Source: Eudorina sp. 2006-703-Eu-15 (Eukaryota; Chlorophyta; Chlorophyceae; Chlamydomonadales; Volvocaceae). Taken from it: a stretch of 64,000 nucleotides of DNA. Of the stretch, positions 50,050 through 62,000 are shown in pieces. Within the stretch, counting starts at the first letter, position 1; the number at the start of each line of letters is the position of its first letter. The translations under genes were made by a program, and so were the position numbers. The notes under the pieces are model-generated. The model was not told the origin of the DNA, ran no database searches, and saw only the letters and a list, made by a program, of their open reading frames with translations. The stretch is taken from positions 186,001 through 250,000 of the forward strand of contig BDSI01000073.1 of the NCBI GenBank assembly GCA_003117195.1, written 5' to 3'.

Positions 50050-51751
50050 GAGGGTGGTCGTGCAACTTTTTTGCCACCTCGTAGGGTAATGGGGGTGTGG
50101 GAGTAACGAATGATGGGGGGGGAGGGGTGGTCTGAGGTACCCTCTCGCCCAACAATCATTAGTACGGCACGCGTACGGCCATGGCCGTACAAGCTTTATA
50201 CCGCAGATCCGCTTGGCAACTTCACATGGATAAATGTGCAGATTATACGTTCGTTTGGGAAGCCAACAACATATAGAGTGCGTTCCTTGCGTCAGCCGGC
50301 ATTTGCAGTCCGACCGTCACTGATCGATGGCGCAGCGTACTGTTGAAAATGGTTGATTACCAAGTCATGCAAGCTAGTTCCTGGCCACGTATCTACCTCC
50401 CTTAGTTGATACGCACTTAGGCTGGCCACGCCACTCAGTCAGGTCACGACATGGCGACCATAAGTGGGTCATTGGTAAGTGCAAGCATTGTTTCCCTTGT
50501 CCATGCGCGATACTTCTCTGGTTGGGTGCTTAAGATCTTGCCTTATTGCAGTTGAGGGCTTGGATGTGGGGGGTGCGGGAGGGGGCTTGGGCCCCATGCA
50601 GCGCTTCAATGCCGCCGCTGACGCTATTGCACTGGCAGCAGCCAACGTGCAGGCGCAGGCGGGTGGTGTGCGGCCTCAGGTTGCCGGGCCGTATGCGGGC
50701 TTGGATGTGGGGGTGGCGGGAGGGGGCTTGGGCCCCATGCAGCGCTTCACTGGCGCCCCGGACGCAGCCATGGTAGCGGAGGCTCGGGCTGGGTCTGCAG
50801 CAATGCAAGGCAGTGTTACCCTGCCAGGTGGCGGTGGGATTGGGGGTGGCAGTTCGGTGTTTGAGGCAGCAAGCACGGGTGTGCCAATCCACCATGCACT
50901 CCTTAACGCGCTGCAGATGAATGGGCAGTTCAATCAGGTCAGGCGAGATATGGAGCGGTGGCAGGGTATGGCGAGATCAGAGTGGGAGGAAGAGGAGATT
51001 AGGTCGATCCAGGGTCTCGGCAACGGCAACGCTTCGTACGCGCCACAGCAGTACATGCTGGTGGGTCACCCTGTTGCATCGCAAGCCGTGCCATACAAGT
51101 TGCAGTTCAACGCGTGACTTTGGAGCGCAGCTAAATGCGTCGCGTGCACGCACATGCGGATCGGGCGATATTGAAGTATGCGCGTTGTCGTACACTGCTG
51201 TGTGCTAGCTTCCAAGGCGGGGCTGCCTCGGGCGCCAATCCAATCAACATATTCAGGGATCGGGTTCATGTTTCATACATCATAGAGGCCCCTTATATTC
51301 CATTGCAAAACCAGAAACATCGGATGTTACACACTGGATGCCTGAACAACATTGAACTACCAGCGTCGCTATTTTGACAGAGTCTACTAAAAGTGAAGCG
51401 AACAGGTGCTTCGATTACAGCCGACATGCCAGTAGTGAAATGCGGTGCTTCGGAAGAGTTCAAATGGACTCCTTCACTGAAGGAATGCGCCCAGCCCTGC
51501 CGTGTTGTAAGCCCAAGCTTCTCAGCGCTGTTTGCTTACAAGGTTTATCATGAATGATGCGTAGATCAGGTTTCATGGTTACCGCTAGGGACTCTGGAAC
51601 TGTGTTGTAATAACGGCGCAACGCACAGGTACGGAACGCGCTAAGCCCATGGATGCCACGGGAGGGGCAAGGAAGAATGATGGGGGAGGAGGGGTGGTCC
51701 GGACCCCCTCCCTGTACTACGAAGTGCCAAAAACGTTGCGCGACCACCCTC
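50050..51751. mobile_element. 1.7-kb DNA transposon-like element with 35-bp TIRs and ATTA target duplication
   Basis: The left end 50050-50084 (GAGGGTGGTCGTGCAAC then T-rich, ending CTCGTAG) matches the reverse complement of the right end 51717-51751 at 31 of 35 positions. The 4 bp outside each end are identical: ATTA at 50046-50049 and at 51752-51755. Inside both ends there is also a shared motif GAATGATGGGGG...GAGGGGTGGTC (50107-50132 and 51673-51700), in direct orientation. The only sizeable ORF inside (50503-51117) does not resemble a known transposase, so this is a non-autonomous element or one carrying cargo. A 4-bp duplication is seen in several eukaryotic superfamilies; none can be assigned here. 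Confidence 0.8.
50503..51117 (+). CDS. Unknown protein encoded inside the TIR element
   Basis: An open frame of about 204 residues ending in TGA at 51117. It contains a duplicated module, GLDVGGAGGGLGPMQRF and GLDVGVAGGGLGPMQRF, each followed by an Ala-rich stretch. A Gly loop (LPGGGGIGGGSSVFEAAS) follows, then a helical charged part (NQVRRDMERWQGMARSEWEE) and a C-terminal tail VPYKLQFNA. Two starts are possible: the ATG at 50503, or an upstream exon spliced to the acceptor at 50551 (TTATTGCAG). An upstream ATG exon at 50451-50474 with a good GTAAGT donor exists, but its phase does not match. No DDE or other transposase motif, zinc finger or signal peptide was recognised. Confidence 0.5.
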   Translation: MRDTSLVGCLRSCLIAVEGLDVGGAGGGLGPMQRFNAAADAIALAAANVQAQAGGVRPQVAGPYAGLDVGVAGGGLGPMQRFTGAPDAAMVAEARAGSAAMQGSVTLPGGGGIGGGSSVFEAASTGVPIHHALLNALQMNGQFNQVRRDMERWQGMARSEWEEEEIRSIQGLGNGNASYAPQQYMLVGHPVASQAVPYKLQFNA

Positions 51752-51835
51752 ATTATTAGGTACAAGGGACCTTCAGGTTTACATTGAATATCGTTGGTAG
51801 CTATATTTTGGGTTGATGCCCAGAATTCAAGAAGC

Positions 51836-53724
51836 ATGTCGCGGCTACCTGTTCTTCTGATTCTTGCCATCGCCCTACTTGCACGGGCGACAGCCGCTGC
51901 GGATAGTGTCGGGATTGATGTCACGGTATGCCTCTACAAGATTAAATGCCGCAATCCGTTCGTGGTGTCAGTCTTCGGCAACCGCTCGATCTTTCGCCCG
52001 CGCAGTTTAAGCCAGAGCAATGCGAGCATAAGGCGTCTGACGGCGATTTTGTGGCTGTCCACTATGTTGTAAGTTTACGCGTCGACTGCCGTCTGTGCAG
52101 AGATGTCGAAGCTGACCATGCGTGTTTCGTTTGTAGGGCAAGTTGACGGACGGAACGGTATTTGACACCTCTTACAGCAGGGGCGAGCCTATTGAGTTCC
52201 AGCTCGGTGCGCAACAGGTATCGAGAAACGTTTCAAACTTCAGGTCCACCATTCGATGTTGCACTGCCTGATATAAGACGCTGCGCAGGTTATTCCTGGA
52301 TGGGAGCTTGGTATCCAGGGCATGTGGTGAGTGAGCGAAACCCTCGTGGGGCGGGCAGTCACGTAACGTCACGTTCCGGTACTTGGGTATCGTAAATGAC
52401 TGCGTTCAGCATGCACCGGCTGTCACGAGACCTGTAGAGCTCGTACAAGGGCCGCCTGGCAAACGAACGTGCGACGCTGGCCTTCTGGATCTTCGCGGTG
52501 ACCTTCAAGGGCTACCGTACGTATCCGACCGGTCGGATATGTAACGATACACACACATACATATACACACCATATGCACATACACACACGAATTAGCAGC
52601 AGCTTTATATCATGGAAAATGTGTTCATGCTGGTCGCCCTCGAATAACCCGCAGCATTGGCGAGAAGCGCCGCCTGGAGATTCCTCCTCACCTTGGCTAC
52701 GGCGATGAGGGCGCGGGCCCGATCCCAGGTGCGCAGTCACTCAAACCGCAGGCCGAAGACCCGGTCCTGATCACCGTGCAGACCTTGACCCTTCCCATGG
52801 CTTGAATGGTGTCCATCTGAGGCCGGGTGCGGGCCCGGGAGGCAGACAGCCGGAACGTGAATGTGGCCGTGCGATTACGTATGACCGCCATTGTCGAGCG
52901 GTCATGCCTACCTGACATCGTAACAGCGCACATCCACCTCACAGTGCTTAACGGTTCGCCGGCTGGTTTCCGCTTACGTTCTCATCACCCGGATCGACGA
53001 AGAGACACACCGGACCTCCCACCTGGCAATGTGCTCGGTGCCGCAGGCGGTGCCACTCTGGTCTTCGATGTGGAGCTCACAGGCATCTCGGCCGAGCCGC
53101 AGCAGGCAGCGGACGGGTACACGGGCGGCTACGAGACGTACCAGACCTTTGGCGAGGGCTTTCCCGAGGGCGACGAGACGGTGCGTCAAGGGCTGTTTGG
53201 GGGGGACAGACGGGAACCCTAGGCAACGAACTGAGGGTCGGAGCGTGTTCTGAGTCGAGCGGACACGTGCGTGTGGGGTGCGTGTGGGATGGCGAGTGCG
53301 CGAGGCCTGGCGGATGTGACTGTCAGCTGGGGGCAGCCATAACGGTAACTCTCTGAGGTTGAGTCGCGTGGGTCTGTCTTGCGGTCTGCCCTTGTGGCAT
53401 GTGACGTCGCGTCGTTAAGGTGTATGGCTTTGGCGGCCAGCGTTCCGCATGTCGGCTCTATACCAAGCGCGAGATCTCAGTTGCACCCTTATCCTTTCTT
53501 GAAACGGCGGCAAGCCTGATGTCCCTCCGATTGCGGTATCGACGCGGTGTCATTTGGGCTGCGCGTTTGATGCAGTTTGGCCATCGCATCGTCCGATTGA
53601 TCCAATGGCTGGCCCCGGTGCGCCGACCCTGTTCCACGTGCAGCTGGGCGAGCTCAACTTTGCCGATATGCAGGCGATGTACGGCGATGAGGACGACGGT
53701 CCGGCGGAGTGGTCCGCCACATAA
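51836..53724 (+). CDS. Secretory-pathway FKBP-type peptidyl-prolyl isomerase with C-terminal extension
   Basis: Exons 51836-51925, 52006-52068, 52137-52217, 52289-52326, 52655-52728, 53047-53180 join in phase; a tentative last exon is 53515-53724. Residues 1-21 form a signal peptide ([17 protein letters not shown]). The FKBP domain keeps the FK506-site residues: [32 protein letters not shown]. It also has the Cys pair (KPEQCE, GMCIGEK) of the ER class, with the second Cys codon split by an intron as in the first FKBP gene. After VELT an acidic, Tyr/Gly-rich tail follows ([20 protein letters not shown]), absent from the paralogue. The last exon would add [18 protein letters not shown] and end EWSAT, but its acceptor is weak, so the true C-terminus is uncertain. 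The TIR element ends 80 bp before the start codon. Confidence 0.9.
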
Positions 53725-56067
53725 GTCGACCCGGGCAGTGTCTACCAGAAGCTGGCGGGCACTCGCGCAGCGGGCCGCATATTCGGAGGCCTGCTGATGG
53801 CGAGCGAGCGCTACTGAAGGTCGGCTTTGGCGGGCCCTCACAGCACGGACTGGTCAGCTGCGAGACTCGCGCAGTACACAGCTGCGCAGCGGAGATTCGC
53901 GTTGTTTCCCTTGCTCGGGGCTGGGGCAGTTGGAGCGTAGAGCAGTAGGCGCAACAGTGACATCATGGAGCTCGACAACTGGATCCGTCCGTGGCCGCTG
54001 TACAGTGTACTGGGTTTCACGGTGGATAGTGACGCAGGTTGGCGTGGGTGGGTAGGTGACGAGACGAGTTCAGAGGGGCGCTGTGCGGCCACGCTACAAA
54101 CGAAGTGGGTAGGATGGTGTGCTTCATGATTAACTTATGGCTACTTGATTTCTCATCATATGTGTGGGTCCAGGGTTATGGGTCCGGGTGACCTGCGTTC
54201 AGGTTTATCGATGATGTTTGTTTCCTGTCCCGCCTTGGATGGGAATGCGTCACCACACCGTGGGTAAGGCGCGCGATGCACAGCAAGACCGTGCAGGCGG
54301 TCTTTTTGAAATCAGACCCCGTTCCCAGCGTGGGTATTATGACCTTGTATCACTCCCGAGCACGCGAACCTAAGCAAGCTTGGTGCTGAGCGATCGGCGG
54401 CTGTTGTCATTGCAGAGTACAGGTGCACGGCAGCATGTCGAACTCCGCCGGTGCTGGGACAAAAGAACAGGCCTTGAATTCTTCTGATGCCCTGTGCTAC
54501 TGAAAGGGCAAATGTTATTACAGCGCCGCAGACGTTACGGGGAGGAGGAGGAGACCCGCCCTTGCGCTGAGTCACGTCGTCGATACACAACGCATTTTCG
54601 GCGCTGCCGAGTCATGTGGTCCCAAGGAGAAGCTCCGGATTCGCTACTGCCACAGGACGTCGCGAGGAAGCAACGAAACCGATATGCAGCGCCATGTGGC
54701 GGGGCGTTCGCGAGTTGCCACATCACACGCGCTCGCGAAACAGATGGCGATCCTGGCATCACAATGCAATGATCGTGGCACCGCAATGAAAGCAATGGCT
54801 CCGATGCGATACCCTGAAAAGGATCGATATTACTTTTGAGTCCCAAGCATGAATGAATTCCCACAAGTCCCCGCCGTCTTCTGTGGCTCGCGATCCTCTC
54901 AAGACACTGAGGCACGTGTGGGGCCAGTCACGTGCACGGGAGCACGCACGGGAGCATTTCGTAGGAACGCGCAGAGCACCAGGCCACCTCTCCAATCACT
55001 GAAATCTTCAGGGCGTGTGCGCCAGATTTAAAACAGCGTACGCGTCGACACGCCATGACAGGGCACCCTAACCGCCTTTAACCAACAGACCGCTCTTTCA
55101 TGCGCGCGTTTCGCATCGCGGTCCGCTCTCGGGTCGGGGGCCACGCGGCTTCCGGGGCCAGTCAGCCGGGGTATCCGAGGGCCGACGGGCAGCGCAACGC
55201 TACACTACACTGGTACAATTCCGCGTCCGCTGCTCAGACCCAGGCTGCTGCCGCTGCCCTCGCTGACGCCCAGCGCTCGCATCAGTGAGCCACGGCGTCC
55301 GGGATCCTGCGGTGCAGGGGCGAGGGCAGGGCAGGGCAAAGCAGGTGGCAGCAGCCTCTGAGCCCAATGTTGCAACCTTCGACACCTGCGACCCGCCTCC
55401 CTAGGGCGCCCCCACTACTCGGTGTCATCCCCAACATCGACGGCCGCACTCCCTCTGTCAATGACAGAGATGCAGGTCATGCACCGGCACCGCCCTTCGC
55501 ATGTCCACAGGCACCCGTATCCAGGAGATACCGCACTGTAGCAGGACAGTCAGCCCTGCTTACAGGCCGGACCGCAAAGAAATGATAGCCCAAGAAAGAG
55601 GTTCCAGACATCTCGAGTAAGCCTTTGCATCGCGCTGCTGCATCGATACCCGAGATGTAAATAGGCTGACGCGGCGCGGTTCGAATCTTATGGACTCGAG
55701 ATGGCCTCGAAGTACTTTGCCGTCTCTAGTGCTCCGTGGACGGAATCAAGGGATCAAGGTGCTCGGGCAGGGGCTTGGGTGCTCCGTGGACGGAATCAAG
55801 GAATCGAAGTTCTCGGGCAGGGTTCTTTGTTCCGCGGCGCACCCAAGCCCCTGCCCGAGAACTTCGATCCCTTGATTCCGTCCGCGGAGCACTAGAGACG
55901 GCAAAGTACTTCGAGGCCATCTCGAGTAAGCCTTTGTGTCGCGCTGCGACTGATACGGCCTGACCCGCGCCATGAACCGCCGAGGCCGAGGAGACACCAT
56001 TCGGCTGGGCACGCCGACCATCAATTCGACTTGTAAGACCCCCAGCTAGACCGGGCCCACACCGCAC
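53725..56067. other. Intergenic or 3' intron of the long coiled-coil gene; contains hairpin
   Basis: About 2.3 kb. Holds the long inverted repeat at 55694-55927. The last exon(s) of the minus-strand coiled-coil gene may lie here but could not be placed. Confidence 0.5.
55694..55927. repeat. Long inverted repeat (89-bp arms, 56-nt spacer)
   Basis: Arm 55694-55782 matches the reverse complement of 55839-55927 at 85 of 89 positions. The spacer holds a third, direct copy of about 42 nt of the left arm (55781-55823). A 30-bp direct repeat (CATCTCGAGTAAGCCTTTG + YRTCGCGCTGC, 28/30 identical) lies at 55609-55638 and 55918-55947, so it flanks and overlaps the structure. Transcribed in either direction it would fold into a long hairpin. 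Confidence 0.95.
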
Positions 56068-59000
56068 CTGCAGATCCGTGATGACCCGCATCTGCGCCGC
56101 CACGCCGCCCTCCCACTGGGACAGCGCCCGCTGGTGGCTCTCCACCCGCAACCGGACCTGGCTAAGCTCTCCGAGGGTGCCTACGGGGAAAGCGGACAGG
56201 TGTACGGAGCAGAAAATTTTGAGGAAAAGAGGAAAACCACCGGATCAAGTGCCGTACACGGCCAGCGCAGTGGCGCAGCTGTGGAAACAGAGCGGGGTGG
56301 GTAACGGACAGTACGTGACGTACGCAAGCTGTCGCGGACGCGGCGGACTGTGCCGTACTGGGGTCGGGCGCTGGGGCTCCCGAACAGCAAACCGGCTGAG
56401 ATGCTGGATTCATCCAGGTTCAGAGCTGCCAACCAAGGCCCCTGGCCCGTTGTTTGGATTCCTACGGATGCACAGCCGAACGGACGAGACAGCGCCGCGC
56501 GCGACGCCGCCGCCACCGGCGCCATAACAGTGCTGGGTCCACCGTGCTAATCGCTGGTCCCCGTTCGGTCAGGTCATCGTTGACAGCTGATAAGCGCGTA
56601 AGAAGATACGATGCGGGCGCCGCTCACCCGCGTCGGCCACCGCTCTCAACGTCTGCTGCACTGCCGCCTGCAGCGCCGACAGCTCCGCGGCGAGGTGGTC
56701 CAGGGAGGTCCGGCACTGCTCCAGGAAGGGCTGCTCTTTGGGGCCAAGATCGGCGGCCATGGGCTCCGTGATGCGGTACAGCCGCTGCGTGAGGCCATGC
56801 ACACAAACACACACACGCACACACGCCGCAATCATGTGTGCACATCTGCGCGGTCTGGTCTTGCGGCTTTGCTCTCATCCGAAGCGAACACTCACGCATG
56901 CTTAAACTTACATCTACGCCCAAGCCAGCCAGCCAGCCAATTATTTCGGTAGAATGGTACGGAAACAGTCGAACATGGTTCTGCACATGGTTCTGCATCG
57001 TCTCTCCATCTTAGCTCGGAAAGACACAGACCGCGGCCATGCCCTCGCACAACCAGTCCACCCCCATACTGGCACAAGCAACTGCGCTGACCACGCCAGC
57101 CAGTCGCTGCTGAGATTCGAAAGACCGAAACTCTCCCCCCGTCCCACCTGCAGGCGCTCCTGGCCGCGCGATGAGGAGGTCTGGATGCTGGACAGCAGCA
57201 CGTGGAGGGTGCGCTGCTGACGAGCCAGGCCCGCGCCAGGTGGGCCCCCGCCGCCGCTACTGCTGACGCTGCTTGCACCGCCGCCGCTGCCCTCCCTCGG
57301 GATCGGCATCCCGGCCCCAGCCCCAGGCCCCGTTGCCGCCGCGGCAGCTGGCAACGAAGAGGTCGAGGCGTTGGACGGGTCAGTGAACAGCGGCGGCGGT
57401 GGCGGCTCCACCAAACGGAACCGGCTGTAGAGCTGCTGCGGCTGCGCGGGTCGATGCTGCTGCTGCTGCCGCTGTAGCTCTTTGGACTCCTGGGGCGGAA
57501 GACCGGCCGCCGCAGCTGCTTGCCTGCACGTGAGGAATTCAAGGGCATGACAGAGCCTGTTTTTGCAACGGTGAAGCAAGGTGGTGCATACGGAGAACAG
57601 TCGCAACCTTTGCGTGTTATCTGTGCGTCTTTCGTGGGAGATGCACTGATACAGTATGTCGCGGGCTCCTCGGTGTCGAGGACACGTCAGTGCATGTGCC
57701 AGGGCACGTGGGTTGCGGGGGGGAGTGCCTCATCCGCAGCATGTCTGTCATCCCAAGCTTGTCACCCGAAGGGTATATAATTGTTTGGGGACATGTGCCG
57801 CGGCGTCTCGGGGCTGTCGGTTCCGGAGCTCACCTTCTCCGCTGAGCGCCCGGCACCACTGAGCCGATTAGCGGCGCATCCGACTGCGCCGCGGGGGTCG
57901 GCATCTCATCGTCGCCCGGCCACGCCGCCGACCCGCCCACCGCCCGCGCCGCCCTCTCAGCCCCTTCCACACCACCCGGCCCCGGCCGCAGGCGCTGCTG
58001 GTGCGACTGCTGCTGGGTTGGCCGCTGCGGCCAGCCGGGGTCGGCGGCGCCGTCGCCAGCTTCGCCCCTGGTGCCTCGCAGAACACGTGGCGTCTCCGAG
58101 GGCAGCGGCTGGTACAGCGAGGCCGTGGACTCCGTCAGAGTGTCGCTCAGCAGATCCGCTGGCTGCTGGTGCAGCGGCAGAAGCTGGCTGCTGACGTGCC
58201 GCTGCCTGGTATAGGCCGCGTCCGCGCCCGTGCGATTCACGGACTGCACGGCGCCGGGCGCCGACCCGCGGGCCACCTGCACCTGCACCTGCGCGGTCCC
58301 AGCTCCGCCGGCGCCGCTGCCGCCGGCGCCGCCGCCACCGAGGCCATGGTGGGTGACGCCGCCAACCGTCGCGTGGCGCGGCCGCGGGTCCGGAGCCTGG
58401 AATGGCGGAGGCATGATGGTCGCCTGGGGATCGTCGGTGAGCTGGTCGGCGGTCAGGAGCGCGGGACCGCCGTGCCTGTTGGGTTGCAGCCGCCGCTGGT
58501 GCTGTTGCTGCTGTTGCTGCTGCTGGTCTTGGTCCGGTCGCTGGTGGTAGTTATGTTGATGTGGGTGCTGCTGCTGGTGGTGCTGACGGTGGCGGGCCTC
58601 ACGAGCGGTTTGGGCCTGTACCGGCAAGCCAGCAGCGGCGCCGCCATGCAACGCATGCACCTCGCGATCCACGGCGCGGGCCGCGTCGGCGCTGGACGCC
58701 AGGATCGCCGCCTTCTTGCTGGCACCACCACCACCACCACCACCACCACCACCTGCAGCGTCCGTGTACATTCGATACAAGTAGTCGGTAACCCCCAAGG
58801 GCCCGGGCGACCTCGGCCCGCGGTCACGGGAGGCGGCCACCACGTCATCGTCGTCGCCGTCCTCCCCTGGAGCGCCGGCCGCCGCGGCCGCCGCGGCCAC
58901 TGCTGCGGCCGCCGCCGCGCCCGCGGCGGCGTTCCCGACAGCTGCCGCGGCAGCAGCCTCCGCGGCGGCCTCTGCTGCAGCCGCAGCAGCTGCGTTGGCG

Positions 59001-62000
59001 TGCTGCTGCTGTTGTTGCTGCTGTTTAGACAGGGTGCCCGGGGCGCCGCCTCCGCTGCTCCACTTCACCTGTTACGGGCACGTCACAAACTCTTGTCAGG
59101 GCCGTCCTCACGTGCCTGTTGTCTCCGGGCGCCCCACCCACCCCGTCACCGCAAGGCCCTGGGGTTTATGAAGCGGGTCAAGAGATTGAAGGCAGCCAGC
59201 ATGGCAGGCTTCCCCGTCGGTTCGCGCTGCGCCATGGCTGGCACTCAACCCGGCCGCCACCCCGCTCACTCCCCCCTTACCTGCAGCGCCTGTTCGTGCT
59301 CCTGCAGGCGGCCGAGCCGCGCCTCCAGCTCATCCTCTCTCGCGGCCACGGCCGCCTCTCGAGCTGCCAGCGCGGCCCCGGCGGTGCGGATCGCCTCATG
59401 GGCCTCCCTGGAGTGTAGGTCCAGGGCCTGTACGGCAGCGGAGAGCCACATACATCAACTTGGGGCCTGCTGCTTCACCCAAGTAGGGGCAGCGGACACC
59501 CCTACGCATACCCCCCCTTCTCTCCCGCGTCTCGAAGCTTCCGCAGGTGTTACGGCCTGCTGCTCTCCACCGCATTCCTGGAACGCGGTGTGCGCCCGCA
59601 CGTATACGGTAGCTGGGTGTCGCCTCGCTGCACGCCTCCACAGGTGAATGCAAGGCCTCGTTGCGATGAAGTGCCGAAGCACTATTCTGCTCCCATGGAT
59701 TGCTGGATTGCTGGATGGATGGATGTGACACCCACACCCGCACCCCACCCGCCCACCTGCAGCTCCTCCCGCCGCAGCTCCAGCTCCCGCAGCGCCTCCA
59801 TCTGCCTGCCCGCCTCATCCGCCAGCCGCAGCGCCTCCGCCCTGAGCGCGTCCGCCTGCTCCTTCAGCCGCGCTTCTGCCCGCGCCAGCTCGTCGCTCCT
59901 GGAGGGCCGAATCCATCAATCCAGCCAACCCCCACACCCAGAGTTTGCGCCTACCGGGCTGGTCACGAGTATGCCCGCCACAGTGTACCGTATGCCTACC
60001 ACGCCACCAGGTGTCGACATCAGGCTGCTGTATGCCTGCCACGTGATACCCCACCAGGGCTATGTTTCTACCGATTTTTTACACCCTACCAGGGCTAAAT
60101 TTTACCCCATCAGGGCTGGTTGTAAGAACCGCCAATAAAAATGCGCGCGTTGGGTTCGCGATACCGTAACATGAGCTCGCCGCCGTGCGAAGCACGCATC
60201 CGCTCTAGAATACTCTAGAATACTCTAGAATACTCTAGAATACGTTCGCATGTATGGCGCTGAATGCGTTCCACGCACCGGACAGACAGCTCAGCCTCCA
60301 GACGCGCGAGCTGGTCCCGCGCCGCCTCCACCTCGGCCTGCCGGCTTGCCAGCTCCGCCACCTGCTGGTCCAGCCGCGATGCGACCTCCTCGCGCGTCGC
60401 CTGCGGCGTTATGCCATTTTAGGAACCCGGAACAGCAGCAAAACGAAGTCCGTTCAGGATCGGGTCCAACTTGTAACGATGAGTACTGAAGCGAAGTGGG
60501 TCGCCGTCGGCAACGCAAGCGTTTTTTGCCATGCGCCGCGGCAAAAGCAACCGGTGAGCCCCCGCTGCCAGGGAGCTGCTTCGGCGGCTCCACGGGACGC
60601 GACCGCACCGGGCGGCGTCAAAGGTTTTCGTCGCAGGACGCGAGTGCGAGTGCGACAGCTGGTCCCCAACACCGGCGTTTGTTGCGCTTTCCCCCGTTCG
60701 TCCGTCCCTCACCTCACCTCGGCGCGGACGCTCGCTGCATGGAAGCGTTGCCAGCTGCCGCACCCATCCCGCCACCTGCCCAATCCCCCCCCGATGCCGT
60801 CCGGCGCTCGTCCCGCCGTGGTTTTCCCCCTCCCTGGTCCCCACCTGCAGCCCCCCCATGACGATGATCTGCGGGGAGCCCCAGGTGCGCCATGTGGCCC
60901 CCAAGACCCCGCCCCCTCTTAGGGCAACCCCCCTCACACGTACCTGCAGTCCCGCCTCCTGGGCCGCCAGCTGCTCCCCCTGCTGCAGCACCGCGTCCAA
61001 CTGCCGCTGCTTCTCCTCCACCAGCGCCCGGGCGGCGGCGTGCTGCCGCTGCAAGTCGGCCATCTGGCGGGCCAGCGCGTCGCGCTGCGCGGCCAGCCTG
61101 CAGCGCAGCGCAGCCGCCACCACATGTGCGAATTGTGGGTGGAAGGCGGCAGAACCGCGCGGCGCAGAGGGGGGCCTTGTCGGGCAGCCCGCAGACGTGA
61201 GTATGGATCTACGGTATCACGCGGCTGCGGCTATGCCGCTGCGGCTATGCCGTGCGGTGCAGCAGCATGCGGTCGCCTACCCAAAGCGACTTGGGCAACC
61301 CCCCCTGGTTGGCACGCTACGCAGCGCTGCATGCGAACGCACGCCTGCCCAGAGCACAGTACCGCCCACAGTACCGCCCGCGCGGCCCGGATGCCTTCGT
61401 AGCATGCGTGCATGTCCCCCGAGTGGCCTGCTGTCACTTTCCGACCCCCCGACTGGGCTGTTGTCACTTTCCGACCCCCGGACTGGGCTGTTGTCACTTC
61501 CTCCGACCCCCCGACTCACTCCTCCTCGCGGGCGCGCAGCTCCGCCTCCCGCCGCTCCAGCGCCGCCTCCGCCGCCCGCACGCGCGCCGCCTCGCGCTCC
61601 CGCGCCTCCGCCTCCGCCACCACCCCGCGCTGCGAGTCCTTCGCCGCCTCCTCCTCAGCACGCCGCTGCAGCAGCTGCGCCTGCTGCGCCTCAACCCGGG
61701 CCTGCAGCTGCTCCACCTGCGGGAGGCCAGGCAGGGGCAGGCGGCGGCGGGTTGCCTCCTGAGGCTCTATGAGACCGGGCGTCCCCATACGCCTGCCAGT
61801 TTTCTACACCCTCTCGCCGTCCCCAGCCCAGGCGCGCCGCGGAACCCCCCACCTGCGCCTGCATCGCCTCCACCTCCTCCTGGCGCAGGTCCAGCTGCAT
61901 GGCGCGGGTCCGCAGCAGCTGCTGCTCGCCCTCCAGACGGGAGCGCTCCGCAGCCAGCGCCGCGAACTCGTCCTCCAGCAGGGCGCGCTGGGCGTCCAAC

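Noticed and set aside
55676..55692. GCGGTTCGAATC, possible tRNA T-loop
   Set aside because: No cloverleaf around it; belongs to the left flank of the long inverted repeat.
58001..59647. 548-residue plus-strand open frame
   Set aside because: Antisense of the large Ala/Gln exon of the coiled-coil gene; the minus strand has phase-perfect splice junctions at both ends.
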